NCBI GenBank assembly: GCA_003248315.1 | Contig: QKWM01000004.1 | Coordinates: 5,577,001 to 5,641,000 of the forward strand | Origin: Streptomyces sp. SW4 | GTDB taxonomy: Bacteria > Actinomycetota > Actinomycetes > Streptomycetales > Streptomycetaceae | DNA length: 64,000 bases | Direction of reading: 5' to 3' | Part shown: positions 47,354-57,717 of the stretch, in pieces | Layout: every line of letters starts with the position of its first letter | Numbering within the stretch: position 1 is the stretch's first letter | Program-made: the position numbers and the translations under genes | Notes under the pieces: model-generated | What the model was told of the DNA's origin: nothing | The model's input: the letters and a program-made list of their open reading frames with translations, nothing else | Databases searched by the model: none

Positions 47354-47977
47354 CTACAGCCCCTCGCCGTCGGCCGAGATGTGGCGCATCAGGCGGTCCA
47401 GGTGCGCGTGCATGACGGCGACCAGGTCGAAGGAGCGTCCGCCGGTCAGCCACTGGACCCGCAGTCCGGTGTCGAGCGCCGCGCACTCCCGGGCGATGCG
47501 CTCGTGGTCGAGGCCCGCCTTGAGCTCGCCCGACGCGGTGCCGGCCCGCAGGCGGTCCGCGAGTTCCCGCACGCCCTTCTCCTGCCATTGGGAGAAGAAC
47601 TCGTGCGCGGGGTGGTCGGGAGCGGTGGCCTCGGCGCCCACGACGACGGCGAGTTCGAGGATCCCCGGCGTGGCGAGGATGCCGGCGGTGTCGTCGAGGT
47701 GGCAGCGGAAGGCGTCGCGCACCGAGTCGGACACGCGTGCCCACTGCTCGTCGAGCTGCTCGTGCCAGTACTGCACGACGGCCAGCAGCAGCTGCTGCTT
47801 GTCGCGGAAGTGGTGGAGCAGTCCGGCGTCGGTGATCCCGGCGTCGCGGGCGATACGGGCCAGTGAGGTCTTGCGGTAACCGTCCTGGCCGAAACGCAGC
47901 AGTGCGGCCTCGAGGATCTGGTTGCGCCTCGCCAGCCCCGTCGCGTAGCCGCCGCGCGGCCCCCGTGGTGTCCCCAT
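47354..47977 (-). CDS. TetR/AcrR-family transcriptional regulator
   Basis: An intact 207-aa regulator: RRNQILEAALLRFGQDGYRK, TSLARIARDAGITDAGLLHH and FRDKQQLLLAVV form the N-terminal HTH, and a helical ligand domain follows (DHPAHEFFSQWQEKGVRELA). It is divergent from the MFS gene at 48226. The same palindromic site occurs in that intergenic region and before the rhamnosidase gene, so it likely controls both glycoside genes and transporter. Confidence 0.86.
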   Translation of the reverse strand: MGTPRGPRGGYATGLARRNQILEAALLRFGQDGYRKTSLARIARDAGITDAGLLHHFRDKQQLLLAVVQYWHEQLDEQWARVSDSVRDAFRCHLDDTAGILATPGILELAVVVGAEATAPDHPAHEFFSQWQEKGVRELADRLRAGTASGELKAGLDHERIARECAALDTGLRVQWLTGGRSFDLVAVMHAHLDRLMRHISADGEGL

Positions 47978-48072
47978 GCCGTCAATCTACCGAGTGCCGT
48001 CGCCTGCCTGCCGCGCCGCCGGGCAGCGTGCTCCGGAAGTCGTGCGCCTTGTGATGTGCATCACTTCCTCAA

Positions 48073-48094
48073 TGCCTAGCGGCCACTAAGTATT
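48073..48094. promoter_or_regulatory. Shared operator, copy 1 (TetR/MFS intergenic)
   Basis: TGCCTAGC-GGCC-ACTAAGTATT. Its core CCTAG-N6-CTAAG is an inverted repeat with one mismatch. On the other strand the site at 53388-53410 reads TGCCTAGC-ATTC-ACTAGGTATT, identical at 17 of the 18 non-spacer positions. Confidence 0.75.
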
Positions 48095-48225
48095 GGCCTC
48101 ATCATCGACCGGAAGCCAGGGCACGGGCACGTTGCGAGCCGCTGCCGAGATGCCGGCCCTGGGTCACGGCCTCGCCGTTCCCCGTAGGAACCCGACCCTG
48201 CCCTGTTCGCGAAAGGAGCGGCTTC

Positions 48226-49694
48226 ATGACGCCGACGTCCGCAAGCCCCCCGCTCGACGCAGCACCGCCCACCGGCACCGCGGGATGGACCCCGCGCCTG
48301 GTCGCCGTACTCGTCGCGCTCATCTGGCCGACCCAGCTCCTGGCCGCCGCCGGCATCCTGGGCGCCAACGCCACCGCCAGCGTGGCGCAGAGCTTCCGCA
48401 CCACCCACGTCGCCTGGTTCGGGCTGACCGTCGTCCTCGTCTCGACGCTGCTGACGCCGTTCGTGATGAAACTGGGTGACCGGTACGGCAAGAAGCGGCT
48501 CATGCTCGTCATGACGGGCCTGGGGGTCGTCGGAGACGTCGTCGCCGCGATGGCGGGCAGCTTCTGGCTCCTGCTGGTCGGTCGGGCCGTCGCCGGCTGC
48601 TACGGCCCGTTCGCCGCGCTGTCCTTCCCCGCCGTGCGGGACGTCTTCCCCGCCCGGCTGGTGAAACCGGCCAGCGCCGTCCTGGGCAGCAGTGTCGGTC
48701 TGGTGGCCCTGGTCGCGCCGTTCCTGGCCGGCTGGCTGGTCGACGGCTGGGGCTACGAGGGCGTGATGTGGTTCCTCGCCGCGGCCTCCGCCGTCGGCTT
48801 CGCGCTGATCGCCTTCCTGGTGCCGCAGACCCCGCGGCACGACCGCCGGCCGGGCTTCGACTGGCTCGGCGGGCTGGTCCTCGGCGGTGGGCTGACGGCG
48901 GTCGTCTACGCGGTCGGCCAGGGGCAGAGCTGGGGTGGGCCGACGCCCGGACCCTGGGCTGGCTCACCGGCGGCCTGGCCGCCCTGGTCGTCTTCCTCTT
49001 CGTGGAACGCTCCAGCGCCCACCCGATTCTGGACCTCAAGGTGCTCAGCCGCCGCCCGGTCGCCCTGGTCCTCCTCACCGGAGGGCTCGCCCAGTCCATC
49101 GCCTACACCATGCCCGCCATGGCGATCCTGCTCGCCCTCTACCCGCACATCCCCGGCGTCTCCGCCGGTCTCGGATGGACCGCGCAGCACAACGCCGTCG
49201 TCAGCATGAGCTGGAACCTCGTGATGTTCGGGGCCGGCCTCGTCGCGAGCCGCCTCCTGCGCAGAACCGACGCACGCCTGATCTGGTGGACGGGGCTGGC
49301 CCTGATGGGCGCCGGCTACGGCCTGGCGGGCTTCTTCCACGCCGACGAGACCCAGCTCGTCCTGACCTCGTGCCTGGCCAACCTCGGCGCCGGTCTCGTC
49401 GTCGCGGGAGCACCGGTGCTGGTCGTCGGTGTGGTCTCCAAGGACGAGCAAGGACTGGGCAGCGGCATGCTCAACATGCTCATCAACTTCTTCGGTGCCC
49501 TCGTCACCGCCCTGTCGTTCGCGGCTCTCGCCACCCACAGCACCGTGGTGGACGGCACCGCCTTCTACCGGGACGGCGGCTTCGCCTGGCTGTTCTGGAC
49601 CGGAGCGATCCTCACCGCGCTGACGCTGGTCGTCTCCCTGTTCATCCCTCCGCTGCGGGACCCCGCGGAGACCGACACCGCCCCCGCCGTCTAG
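48226..49694 (+). CDS. MFS transporter (frameshifted)
   Basis: About 490 aa with 12-14 helices. Conserved MFS motifs: FVMKLGDRYGKKRLMLVMTG (loop 2-3) and GAGLVASRLLRRTDARLIWW (the second-half equivalent). FPAVRDVFPARLVKPASAVL and the length are closest to DHA2-type transporters. One base is lost near 48935. AAAGGAG precedes ATG 48226. It shares an operator with the rhamnosidase genes that converge on it, so it may carry the glycoside or its aglycone; direction is not clear. Confidence 0.83.
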
Positions 49695-49696
49695 AA

Positions 49697-49722
49697 GGGC
49701 ACCCGGGGATCACCGGGTGCCC
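49697..49722. terminator. Bidirectional hairpin terminator
   Basis: A 10-bp perfect stem (GGGCACCCGG / CCGGGTGCCC) with a 6-nt loop between the convergent MFS and GH1 genes. Confidence 0.75.
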
Positions 49723-49756
49723 GTTCCCCGACGAGGTTCCGGCGGCCGGAAGCGGA

Positions 49757-51012
49757 TCAGGTGGTGCCGGCGGCGGGCGTGCCCCGGTAGCCGCGCACCA
49801 CGTCCGCGTACGCCTTCGCGCTCGGCTTCGGACGGCGCTGGAACGTCTCGCGGTCCACCTCGTACAGCCCGAGCTGAGCCCCGTACCCGAAGATCCACTC
49901 GAAGTTGTCCATGAGGGTCCAGTGGCAGTAGCCGAGGACGGGCGTGCCCGCGCCGATCTCCGCCGCCAGCCCGTGGACCGCGGCGGGCACGAAGGCGGCG
50001 CGCTGCGCGTCGTCCGAGGTCTGGATGCCGTGCTCGGTCACGAGAACCGGAACCCCCGCCACCGCGTGGGCGTAGCGCACGGCGCCGGCGAGGGACTCGG
50101 GTGCGATGGCCGTGCCCATCCCGTTGAGCTCACCGTCGACCGTCACCTCGCCGTCGGGGCCGTGGACGATGCGCTCGTAGTTCTGTACGCCGATGAAGTC
50201 GTCGTGGCGGGCCTCGCGCAGCCAGTGGTCGTAGACCGCTGCGCGCTTGGCGTCCCGGCGCTCCTCGCCGCCGGGCAGCGCCACTTCGTCGGCGACGGCG
50301 ATGGAGACGCCGACGGGCAGGTCGCCGCGGCGGGCCTTGATCGCGGCGCGGGCGGCGCGATGGGCCCGGGTGAACGCCGCCTGGAACTCGTCCTGCCGGT
50401 CGGCGGGATGACGTTCGCGCTGGCGTAGGTGTCGCTTCCGGCGGCACGTGCGGCGGCCGCGAGCATCCGGGACTTGAGCGTCTCCGCCTCGGCCGGGAGC
50501 TTCCCGCCGGCCTGCAGCAACTGCTCCAGGTTCGGTTCGTTGAGGGTGACGGCGTACGCGATGCGGTCGCCGAAGCGGGCCATGACCCGGTCGCACTGCT
50601 CGGCGAATCGTTCCGGGGCGTCGCCGGCCGTCCAGGAGCCGGCCGCCGCGAACCAGTGGGGCGAGCTGAAGTGGTTGAACGTCACCAGGGGGGCCATGCC
50701 GCGTTCGAGGCAGCCGTCGACCTTGCGTTCGTAGTGGTCGAGGGCCTCGGCGGAGACGACGCCGCGTTCGGGTTCGACGCGGGCCCATTCGACGGAGAAG
50801 CGGAAGGCGTTGAGTCCGAGTCCGGCCGCCAGGTCGAGGTCCGTCTCCCACCGCTGGTAGCCCTGGCACGCCGCTCCGCTCGGCTCGCGGAACAGGGAGG
50901 GCGTGGTGTGCTCCAGGAACCAGGTGTCGCTGGCGGTGTTGTGGCCCTCGTTCTGGTGTCCCGCGGTGGCGACGCCCCACAGGAACGTGTCGGGCAGGCT
51001 GGTGTGTGTCAT
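49757..51012 (-). CDS. GH1 family beta-glucosidase (frameshifted)
   Basis: About 418 aa of the GH1 barrel: FLWGVATAGHQNEGHNTASD, YQRWETDLDLAAGLGLNAFR, FSVEWARVEPERG, acid/base YAVTLNEPN, and the nucleophile in VPVLVTEHGIQT (TEHG instead of the usual TENG). GYCHWTLMDNFEWIFGYGAQ completes the active site. One base is lost near 50415. AAGGAG precedes ATG 51012. No signal peptide, so it acts in the cytoplasm. It follows the rhamnosidase gene by 55 bp. Confidence 0.86.
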
Positions 51013-51067
51013 GTGTGCTCCTTGCACTGAGCCGGCGACCGCTCGTCCTGAGCCGGTGCGGCGGACG

Positions 51068-53381
51068 TCACCGCGCGGTTGCGGTGAACGGGGTCCAGAA
51101 GGAGTGCCGGCCGGGTCCGATCTCGAAGGGCTCCGCGCCGGGCAGGTCGACCAGCGCGGTGACATGGGCCGGCACCAGGACGTCGACGTGCAGGGTGTCT
51201 CCTTCGAGACGCCAGCCGGTCGTGGTGCGGCCGTGGGGGTGTCGTGCTCGGCCCGGGCCCAGGTGAGGCCGCCGCCCGGGCGGGGGCGGATCAGCAGCCG
51301 CCGGTAGCCGGGCTCGGCGGGTGCCAGGCCGGCGACGGTCCGGTGGATCCAGTCGGCCACCGCACCGAGTGCGTAGTGGTTGAAGGAGGTCATCTCGCCG
51401 GGGTTGACGTTGCCGTCGTCCAGCATGCTGTCCCACCGCTCCCACACGGTGGTGGCGCCCAGGTCGACCTGGTAGAGCCACGAGGGGCAGGATCGCTGGG
51501 TCAGCAGCCGGTAGGCGGTGTCCACGTGTCCGGTGCCGGTCAGCGCGTCGCACACCAGGGGGGTGCCGAGGAAGCCGGTTCCGATGCGGTGACCGCGTCC
51601 GGCCACCAGCTCCGCCAGCCGGCGTCCGGCCTCCGCGCGCTCGGCGTCGCCCTCCAGCAGCCGGAAGCACAGGGCGAGTGCGTAGGCGGTCTGGGTCTCC
51701 TCCGTCAGGCGTCCGCCGCCGGTGTGGAAGCGGGCGAGGAAGGCGTCGCGGACCGCGTCGGCCAGGGCGTGGTAGTGCGCGGAGTCCTCCGTGTTCGCCA
51801 GGAGTTCGGCGGTGCGGGCCAGCAGCCGTGCGCTGTGGGCGAAGTACGCGGTGGCGACCAGGGTGGACGAGGTCGTCGCGCGGCCCGGGTCGTCCGACGG
51901 CGCCGCCGGGTCCAGCCAGTCGCCGAACTGGAACCCCTCGCCCAGATCCGGTCCGGCCCGGCGATCCGGTCGACGGCGTCGACCCAGGCGCGCATCGAGG
52001 GTACTGGGTGCGCAGCACCTCGGTGTCGCCGTACCGCTCGTACAGCACCCAGGGCACGATGACCGCCGCGTCGCACCAGCCGGCCATCGGCGGGTTGCCG
52101 GGCGGGACGGGCACGGGAGTGATCACCGGGATGGCGGGCTGAACACCGGGGGGACACGGCGCTCGTCGTCGCCCTGGTCGGCGGCGAGGTCGCGCAGCCA
52201 GGAGCGCAGGAAGTCACGGACGTCGTAGAGGAAGGCGGCGGTGGGCGCGAAGACCTGGACGTCGCCGGTCCAGCCGAGGCGCTCGTCGCGTTGCGGGCAG
52301 TCGGTGGGCACGTCGACGAAGTTGCCGCGCATCCCCCACACCACGTTCTCGTGCAGGCGGTTCACAGACTCGTCCGAGCAGGAGAACCAGCCGGTGCGGC
52401 GCAGGTCGCTGTGGAGGACGACGGCCGTGACGTCGGCGGGGTCGAGCGTGCCGGGCCAGCCCTCGACCTCGGCGTAGCGGAAGCCGTGGAACGTGAAGCG
52501 CGGTTCCCACTCCTCGCCCGCCGGGTCGCCGCGCAGGACGTAGCGGTCGGTGGCGGTGGCGTGCCGCAGCGGGCGGGTGCACAGGTCGCCGTCCTGCAGG
52601 ACCTCGGCATGGCGGAGGGTGACCGTGCGGCCGGCCTCGCCGCGGACGCGGATGCGCAGGCGCCCGACGAGGTTCTGGCCGAAGTCGAGGATGGTCCGGC
52701 CCGTGGGCGAGGTGGTGACGCGGACGGGTTCGAGGTGCTCGATACGGCGCACCGGCGGGCTGTCCGCCGGAAAGAGGACGCGCGTGTCGAAGTCGAGGAT
52801 CTCGACGGGGGCCCAGGCCGAGCCGTCGAAGCCGGCCGTGCTGAAGCCGGCCTGCTCGCGGCGGGCGTCGTACTCCTCGCCCTCGTACAGGCCGGTGGCG
52901 CGGACGGGCCCCGGGCTCCAGGACCAGCCGTCCCCGGTGCCGACGGTGTCGACGGATCCGTCGGCGTACTCGATGCGCAGTTCGGCCAGGAGCCCGGTGC
53001 GCTCACCGTAGACGTCCCGGGTGCCGCCGTTGAATCCGAGCCGGCCCCGGTACCAGCCGTCGGCGAGATGGGCCCCCCAGGCGTTGGGGCCCTCGCGGAT
53101 CAGGGCCGTGACATCGAAGGTCTGGTAGCGGTGCCGGTGGCGGTAACTGGTCCACCCGGGGCCAGGACGTGGTCGCCCACCACGGTTCCGTTGAGCTCCA
53201 GTTCGTAGACGCCGAGGGCGGTGACGCGCAGCTGTGCCGATCGCACCGCCGCCCGGGCGGTGAACTCGCCCCGCAGCAGCGCCGCGGGGCGGGCGCCGCC
53301 GTCGGTGGGGGAGGGGCCGGTGAGGCGGGGGCTGACGACGCGTGCGGCCGGGGTCCAGTGGCGGAGCATGACGGACATCAT
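51068..53381 (-). CDS. GH78 family alpha-L-rhamnosidase (frameshifted)
   Basis: About 770 aa. N-terminal beta domains (VTALGVYELELNGTVVGDHV, WGAHLADGWYRGRLGFNGG, TILDFGQNLVGRLRIRVRGE, FTFHGFRYAEVEGWPG) precede the alpha/alpha barrel with the signature DVPTDCPQRDERLGWTGDVQ, then MAGWCDAAVIVPWVLYERYG and MTSFNHYALGAVADWIHRTV. The C-terminal beta domain ends with FEIGPGRHSFWTPF. Five one-base losses. No signal peptide. ATG 53381 has no ribosome site and sits beside the operator. It would release rhamnose from rutinosides or neohesperidosides before the GH1 enzyme acts. Confidence 0.85.
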
Positions 53382-53387
53382 GCGGGC

Positions 53388-53410
53388 TAATACCTAGTGA
53401 ATGCTAGGCA
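53388..53410. promoter_or_regulatory. Shared operator, copy 2 (rhamnosidase promoter)
   Basis: TAATACCTAGTGAATGCTAGGCA contains the perfect inverted repeat CCTAG-TGAATG-CTAGG. Its complement matches the site at 48073-48094. It begins 7 bp upstream of the rhamnosidase start codon. Confidence 0.75.
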
Positions 53411-53550
53411 TTCGCGCATGTGGCGTACGTCACGACGAAGCGTCTGGTGCGGCAGGTCAGGTCGCCGTCACCGCAGCGACTCTCGTCGTCCGGCTCTCGG
53501 CGTGATCACCCCGGATCGCCCTGGAAAGTCGGCATGTACATTGTCCCGTC

Positions 53551-55695
53551 GTGATCGAAAGCATGGACGGGCGAGTCGTCGCCGACAGGTACGTGCTCGC
53601 CGACCGGCTGGGCAGCGGCGGTATGGGCACGGTGTGGTGTGCCTGGGACCATCTGCTGCAGCGCACGGTGGCCGTCAAGGAGGTCCACGCCGCCGGCGGC
53701 GGGCACGAGCAGCAGGCGGCGATGCGGCGTGTGCTGTCGGAAGCGCGGGCGATCGCCCGTGTGACGCACGCTCATGTCATCGACATCTACGACCTGGTTC
53801 GGTTCGACGGCGGTCTGTGGATCGTCATGGAACTGGTGCCGGGTGGCTCGTTGAGCGAGCGAGTGCGATCGGGCGGGCCCCTGTCACCGGCGGAGACGGC
53901 CCGCGTGGGCCTGGAGATCCTTTCCGCGCTGGAGGCGGTCCACGCCGCCGGTGCATTGCACCGTGACGTGAAACCGGCCAACGTGCTGCTCCGCGCGGAC
54001 GGCAGCAGCGTGCTCACCGACTTCGGTATCGCCGCCCTGTCCGGTCACACGGGTCTCACGGGCACGGGGGCGTGGTCGGCTCGGCCGAGTACATGGCCCC
54101 GGAACGCCTGCGCGATCAGCCCGTCGGACCGGCCAGCGATCTGTTCTCCCTCGGCGTCACCCTGTGCTTCCTGGCCTCCGGTCGGACCCCCTTCGCCCGC
54201 GGGGACCTCACGGCCACCTCGTTCGCCGTCGCCTTCGAACCGCCCGCCATCCACGTCCCGGGCCCGCTGGGCGACGTCATCGAGCGGTTGCTGGACAAGG
54301 ACCCGGCCAAGCGCCCGTCCGGCGCACAGCTCGCGGACGCGCTGCGACCGATCGCCGACGGGGTTCCCCGGACGGTGCAGACGACCCTGCGGCAGCCGGT
54401 GCGGCCCGCACGCGCCAACCGGCGCCGCACATCGCCCGCAGGCGCGAACCGGCGCCGCAAAGCGATCACCGGAGCGGTCGCCGTGGCGGTGCTCCTCACC
54501 GGAGCGGGCGTGACCGTGTACGTCGCCGGCGACGACCCCGGCTCTGGTCCGCCCCGCCCGGCCGGGCGGACGTCCGCCGGTGCCCACGCGGGCCCGCGTG
54601 TGGATGCGGTGATGCCGGTTCCGGGGGTGCGGGGCAGGTTCTGGGTGTTCTCGGGCGGCGAGTACATGGTCGTCGAGACGGGTGGGGATCCGGCGTCGGC
54701 GCGGCGGGTGAGCGGGCCGGCGCCGATCGCGCAGTGGCGTAAGACGTTCGGGGGCCTGGAGCGTTTCACGGACGGTATCGACGCGGTCCTGCCCGTTCCG
54801 GGTGACGAGCACCGCTTCTGGGTGTTTGCCGGTGACCGGTATCTGCTCGTCCACACCGCCGGCGACCGCTCCGGCAAGGGCCGCCTCCACGAACCACGCC
54901 CCTCACCGACTGGACCAGCAGCATCGGCGATGTCCCCGGCTTCTCGCGCCGTGTGGATGCGGTGATGCCGGTGCCGGGGGTGCGGGGCAGGTTCTGGGTG
55001 TTCTCCGGCGGCGAGTACATGGTCGTCGAGACGGGTGGGGATCCGGCGTCGGCGCGGCGGGTGAGCGGGCCGGCGCCGATCGCGCAGTGGCGTAAGACGT
55101 TCGGGGCCTGGAGCGTTTCACGGACGGTATCGACGCGGTCCTGCCCGTTCCGGGTGACGAGCACCGCTTCTGGGTGTTTGCCGGTGACCGGTATCTGCTC
55201 GTCCACACCGCCGGCGACCGCTCCGGCAAGGGCCGCCTCCACGAACCACGCCCCCTCACCGACTGGACCAGCAGCATCGGCGATGTCCCCGGCTTCTCGC
55301 GCCGTGTGGATGCGGTGATGCCGGTGCCGGGGGTGCGGGGCAGGTTCTGGGTGTTCTCCGGCGGCGAGTACATGGTCGTCGAGACGGGTGGGGATCCGGC
55401 GTCGGCGCGGCGGGTGAGCGGGCCGGCGCCGATCGCGCAGTGGCGTAAGACGTTCGGGGGCCTGGAGCGTTTCACGGACGGTATCGACGCGGTCCTGCCC
55501 GTTCCCGGTGACGAGCACCGCTTCTGGGTGTTCTCCGGCGACCGGTACCTGCTCGTCCACACCGCCGGCGACCGCTCCGGCAAGGGCCGCCTCCACGAAC
55601 CACGCCCCTCACCGACTGGCCCCCTTGAGGTCGTTGCGACCGGAGGCAACCAGCCGGGCCGCAGCCCTCCGCTGAACTCCGCCCGGCTGGGCTAA
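53551..55695 (+). CDS. Membrane Ser/Thr protein kinase with six hemopexin-like repeats (frameshifted)
   Basis: Residues 10-270 are a Hanks-type kinase: glycine loop LGSGGMGTVW, lysine VAVKEV, catalytic HRDVKPANVLL, DFGIA and MAPERL. A basic stretch and one membrane helix (ITGAVAVAVLLTGAGVTVYV) follow. The extracellular part holds three units of 118 aa, each of two hemopexin-like blades: VDAVMPVPGVRGRFWVFSGG and IDAVLPVPGDEHRFWVFAGD. One-base losses near 54068, 54905 and 55108. GTG 53551 or ATG 53563 may start it; a TACATT element 10-15 bp upstream suggests leaderless translation. PASTA or propeller sensors usually occupy this place; hemopexin-like blades are uncommon. Confidence 0.85.
54601..55619 (+). 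repeat. Three near-identical long tandem repeats in the kinase gene
   Basis: Copies start at 54601, 54954 and 55307. The observed period is 353 bp, one short of a codon multiple, because copy 1 has lost a C near 54905 and copy 2 a G near 55108; the intact period is 354 bp (118 aa). Only a few base differences are seen (for example GCCGGTGACCGGTAT versus TCCGGCGACCGGTAC in copy 3). Each copy is itself a duplication of about 59 residues. Confidence 0.9.
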
Positions 55696-55730
55696 CGTAT
55701 GCCGTCCCGAACAAAGGAACGGATCACGGC

Positions 55731-56881
55731 ATGGCGCACCAGGGGTGGGGACCGCAGGAGCCGTACGGATCGCACGGACCGTACGGCGGGCAGGGGTCGT
55801 ACGGGCAGCAGGGCCGCACGGCGGGCAGGGGCCCTACGGTCCCCACGGCTGGGGAGGCTGGCGGCCGCCACCGCCCCGGCCGGGCGTGATTCCGCTGGCA
55901 CCGCTCGGGCTGGGTGCCGTGTACGGCGGCGCGTTCTCGACGATGGGGCGCTACGCACGGCAGTTGTTCGGCGCGATGGGCGCGGGCCTCGCCCTGCTCT
56001 TCGCCGCCACGGCCGTGGTGTTCTGGCTGGCCTACCTCGGCATCGAGGACGACTGGCAGGCGCTGTTCCACGCCGACGACCCGAGCTGGGACCTGATCAG
56101 ACCGATCGTGTTCGCCATGGTGGTCGCGTACGCGGTGCTCATGCTGCTCACGCTGCTGGTGAACTCTTTCCTCTCCGCTGTCAGCCCCGTCGTCCTGGAG
56201 CACGCCGTGCTGGGCCGGCGCACCACCTTCGGTGCGGTGTGGCGCCGTGCCTGGGCCCGCACACCGTCGGTGCTCGGCGTCATGCTCCTCATGTACCTGC
56301 TGATCGCGATCCCGGTCGTCCTCTTCCTCCTGCTCTGGATCAGCCTGATCGTCCTCCTGGTGGCCTCCGAGACCCTTCTGATGTCGCCGGGACTGGTGTT
56401 CCTGCTCGCGCTCGTCTTCCTGCCCTTGGTGACATGGCTGCTGGTGTCCTTCTCGTACGCCCCCGCCGTCGCCGTCCTGGAGTCGGCCGGCCCGGTCACC
56501 GCCCTGAAGCGCTCGTTCCGGCTGGTTCGCGGTGCCTGGTGGCGCACCTTCGGCATCCTGTTGCTCACCTGGGCGATGGTGGCCGTGGCCGGGTGGTTCG
56601 CCCAGATCCCGCTGCTGTTCGCCGCACCGCAGCCCGCGCCCGACGCCTACGGTCCGTCCGACGAACCGCCCGCCGACCTCGGCGAGTTCTTCACCGAGGT
56701 GTACGGCGACGCGCTGCCCGGCCTGTGGACCTACCTGGTCCTCACCGTCGTCGTCACCCTGGTGATCCAGATGGCCGCCACCGCCTTCACGCAGTTGGTC
56801 AGCGCCCTGCTCTACGTCGACCAGCGCATCCGCCGCGAAGGCCTCGGCGAGAGCCTGGCCAGGGCGGCGGGCCACGGGTGA
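55731..56881 (+). CDS. Multi-pass membrane protein with Gly/Tyr-rich N-terminus (frameshifted)
   Basis: About 383 aa. The start MAHQGWGPQEPYGSHGPYGG is a low-complexity Gly/Tyr/Pro/Gln tail in the cytoplasm; one base is lost near 55813. About six helices follow, e.g. LALLFAATAVVFWLAYLG, VFAMVVAYAVLMLLTLLVNS, VLFLLLWISLIVLLVASETL and LVLTVVVTLVIQMAATAFTQ. AVLESAGPVTALKRSFRLVR before a helix resembles membrane domains of glycerophosphodiester phosphodiesterase-associated proteins. Function unknown. Confidence 0.7.
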
Positions 56882-57001
56882 CCGGACCGGGAGACACGGG
56901 ACCGACGAGACCGGACGCCTGCCCACGCCGGGCCGCGCGCACGGGAGCCCGGCCGGCACCTGGTTCGGGAGCTCGGCCGGCACCTTGTCAGGGTCCCCGT
57001 C

Positions 57002-57602
57002 ATGCATGAGCGCGGAACCGGGGCCTCTTCGGCCGTCGGGCGGGAGGAGTGGCGGCAGGCCCTGGTCACCCTGGGCTGCCAGTTGGCCGCGGTGGGGCCC
57101 CGCCGGCACGAGGACTGGCTGGTGGACGCCGCGGCGGTCCTCCAGTTCCGCACCCGTGATCCGCGCGGCTGGCTGACCGACGCCCACACCGGGTGGCCCG
57201 AGCGCACACGGCACTCCCCGTACTATCCGTTCGACCGGCTGGACCCGCAGCGCCTCGACCGGGATCTGGAACTGCTGACCCACGAGGCGGCGGTGGAACT
57301 GACCGCGCTGTACTGGGCTGCCGCGCCCTACGGCGCCACCCGGCCGGCGTCGGACCCGGTGCAGCGGCGCCGGCTGTGGTCGGCGGCCCGCACTCTCCTG
57401 GCCCGGTTCGGCCCGACGCGGAGTACGCCACCAACGCCGAGGACCTGAGCGGCGGCAGGGACCCGCACTGGTACCGCCACGGCTTCTCCCTCTGCTGCTT
57501 CGTGGGGAGGACGCACAACGGGCCGGGTACATCACGGACTTCGGCATCCTGGCCGTCTCGGACACGGAGGTCGGCGCGTTCTGGAACTTCTTCGTCGACT
57601 GA
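57002..57602 (+). CDS. Hypothetical protein (frameshifted)
   Basis: About 200 aa across three frames: REEWRQALVTLGCQLAAVGP, YYPFDRLDPQRLDRDLELLT and WYRHGFSLCCFVGEDAQRAG, ending TDFGILAVSDTEVGAFWNFF. One-base losses near 57410 and 57508. Soluble, Trp/Arg-rich, no recognisable domain. The start (ATG 57002) lacks a clear ribosome site and may be wrong. It follows the membrane protein gene on the same strand by 120 bp. Confidence 0.5.
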
Positions 57603-57717
57603 CCCCCGCCGGCGTACTCGGCCGGGACGTACCCGGCGGGGCGAGCCGACCGGTCGGAGTCTCACGCAGGTCGGCCGGCCCGGGTGACGGAGAGCGGCGC
57701 CCGTACGATGGAGCGCC

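Noticed and set aside
54601..55619. Insertion-type mobile element causing the long repeats
   Set aside because: The repeats are in-frame protein domains with no transposase or terminal inverted repeats.
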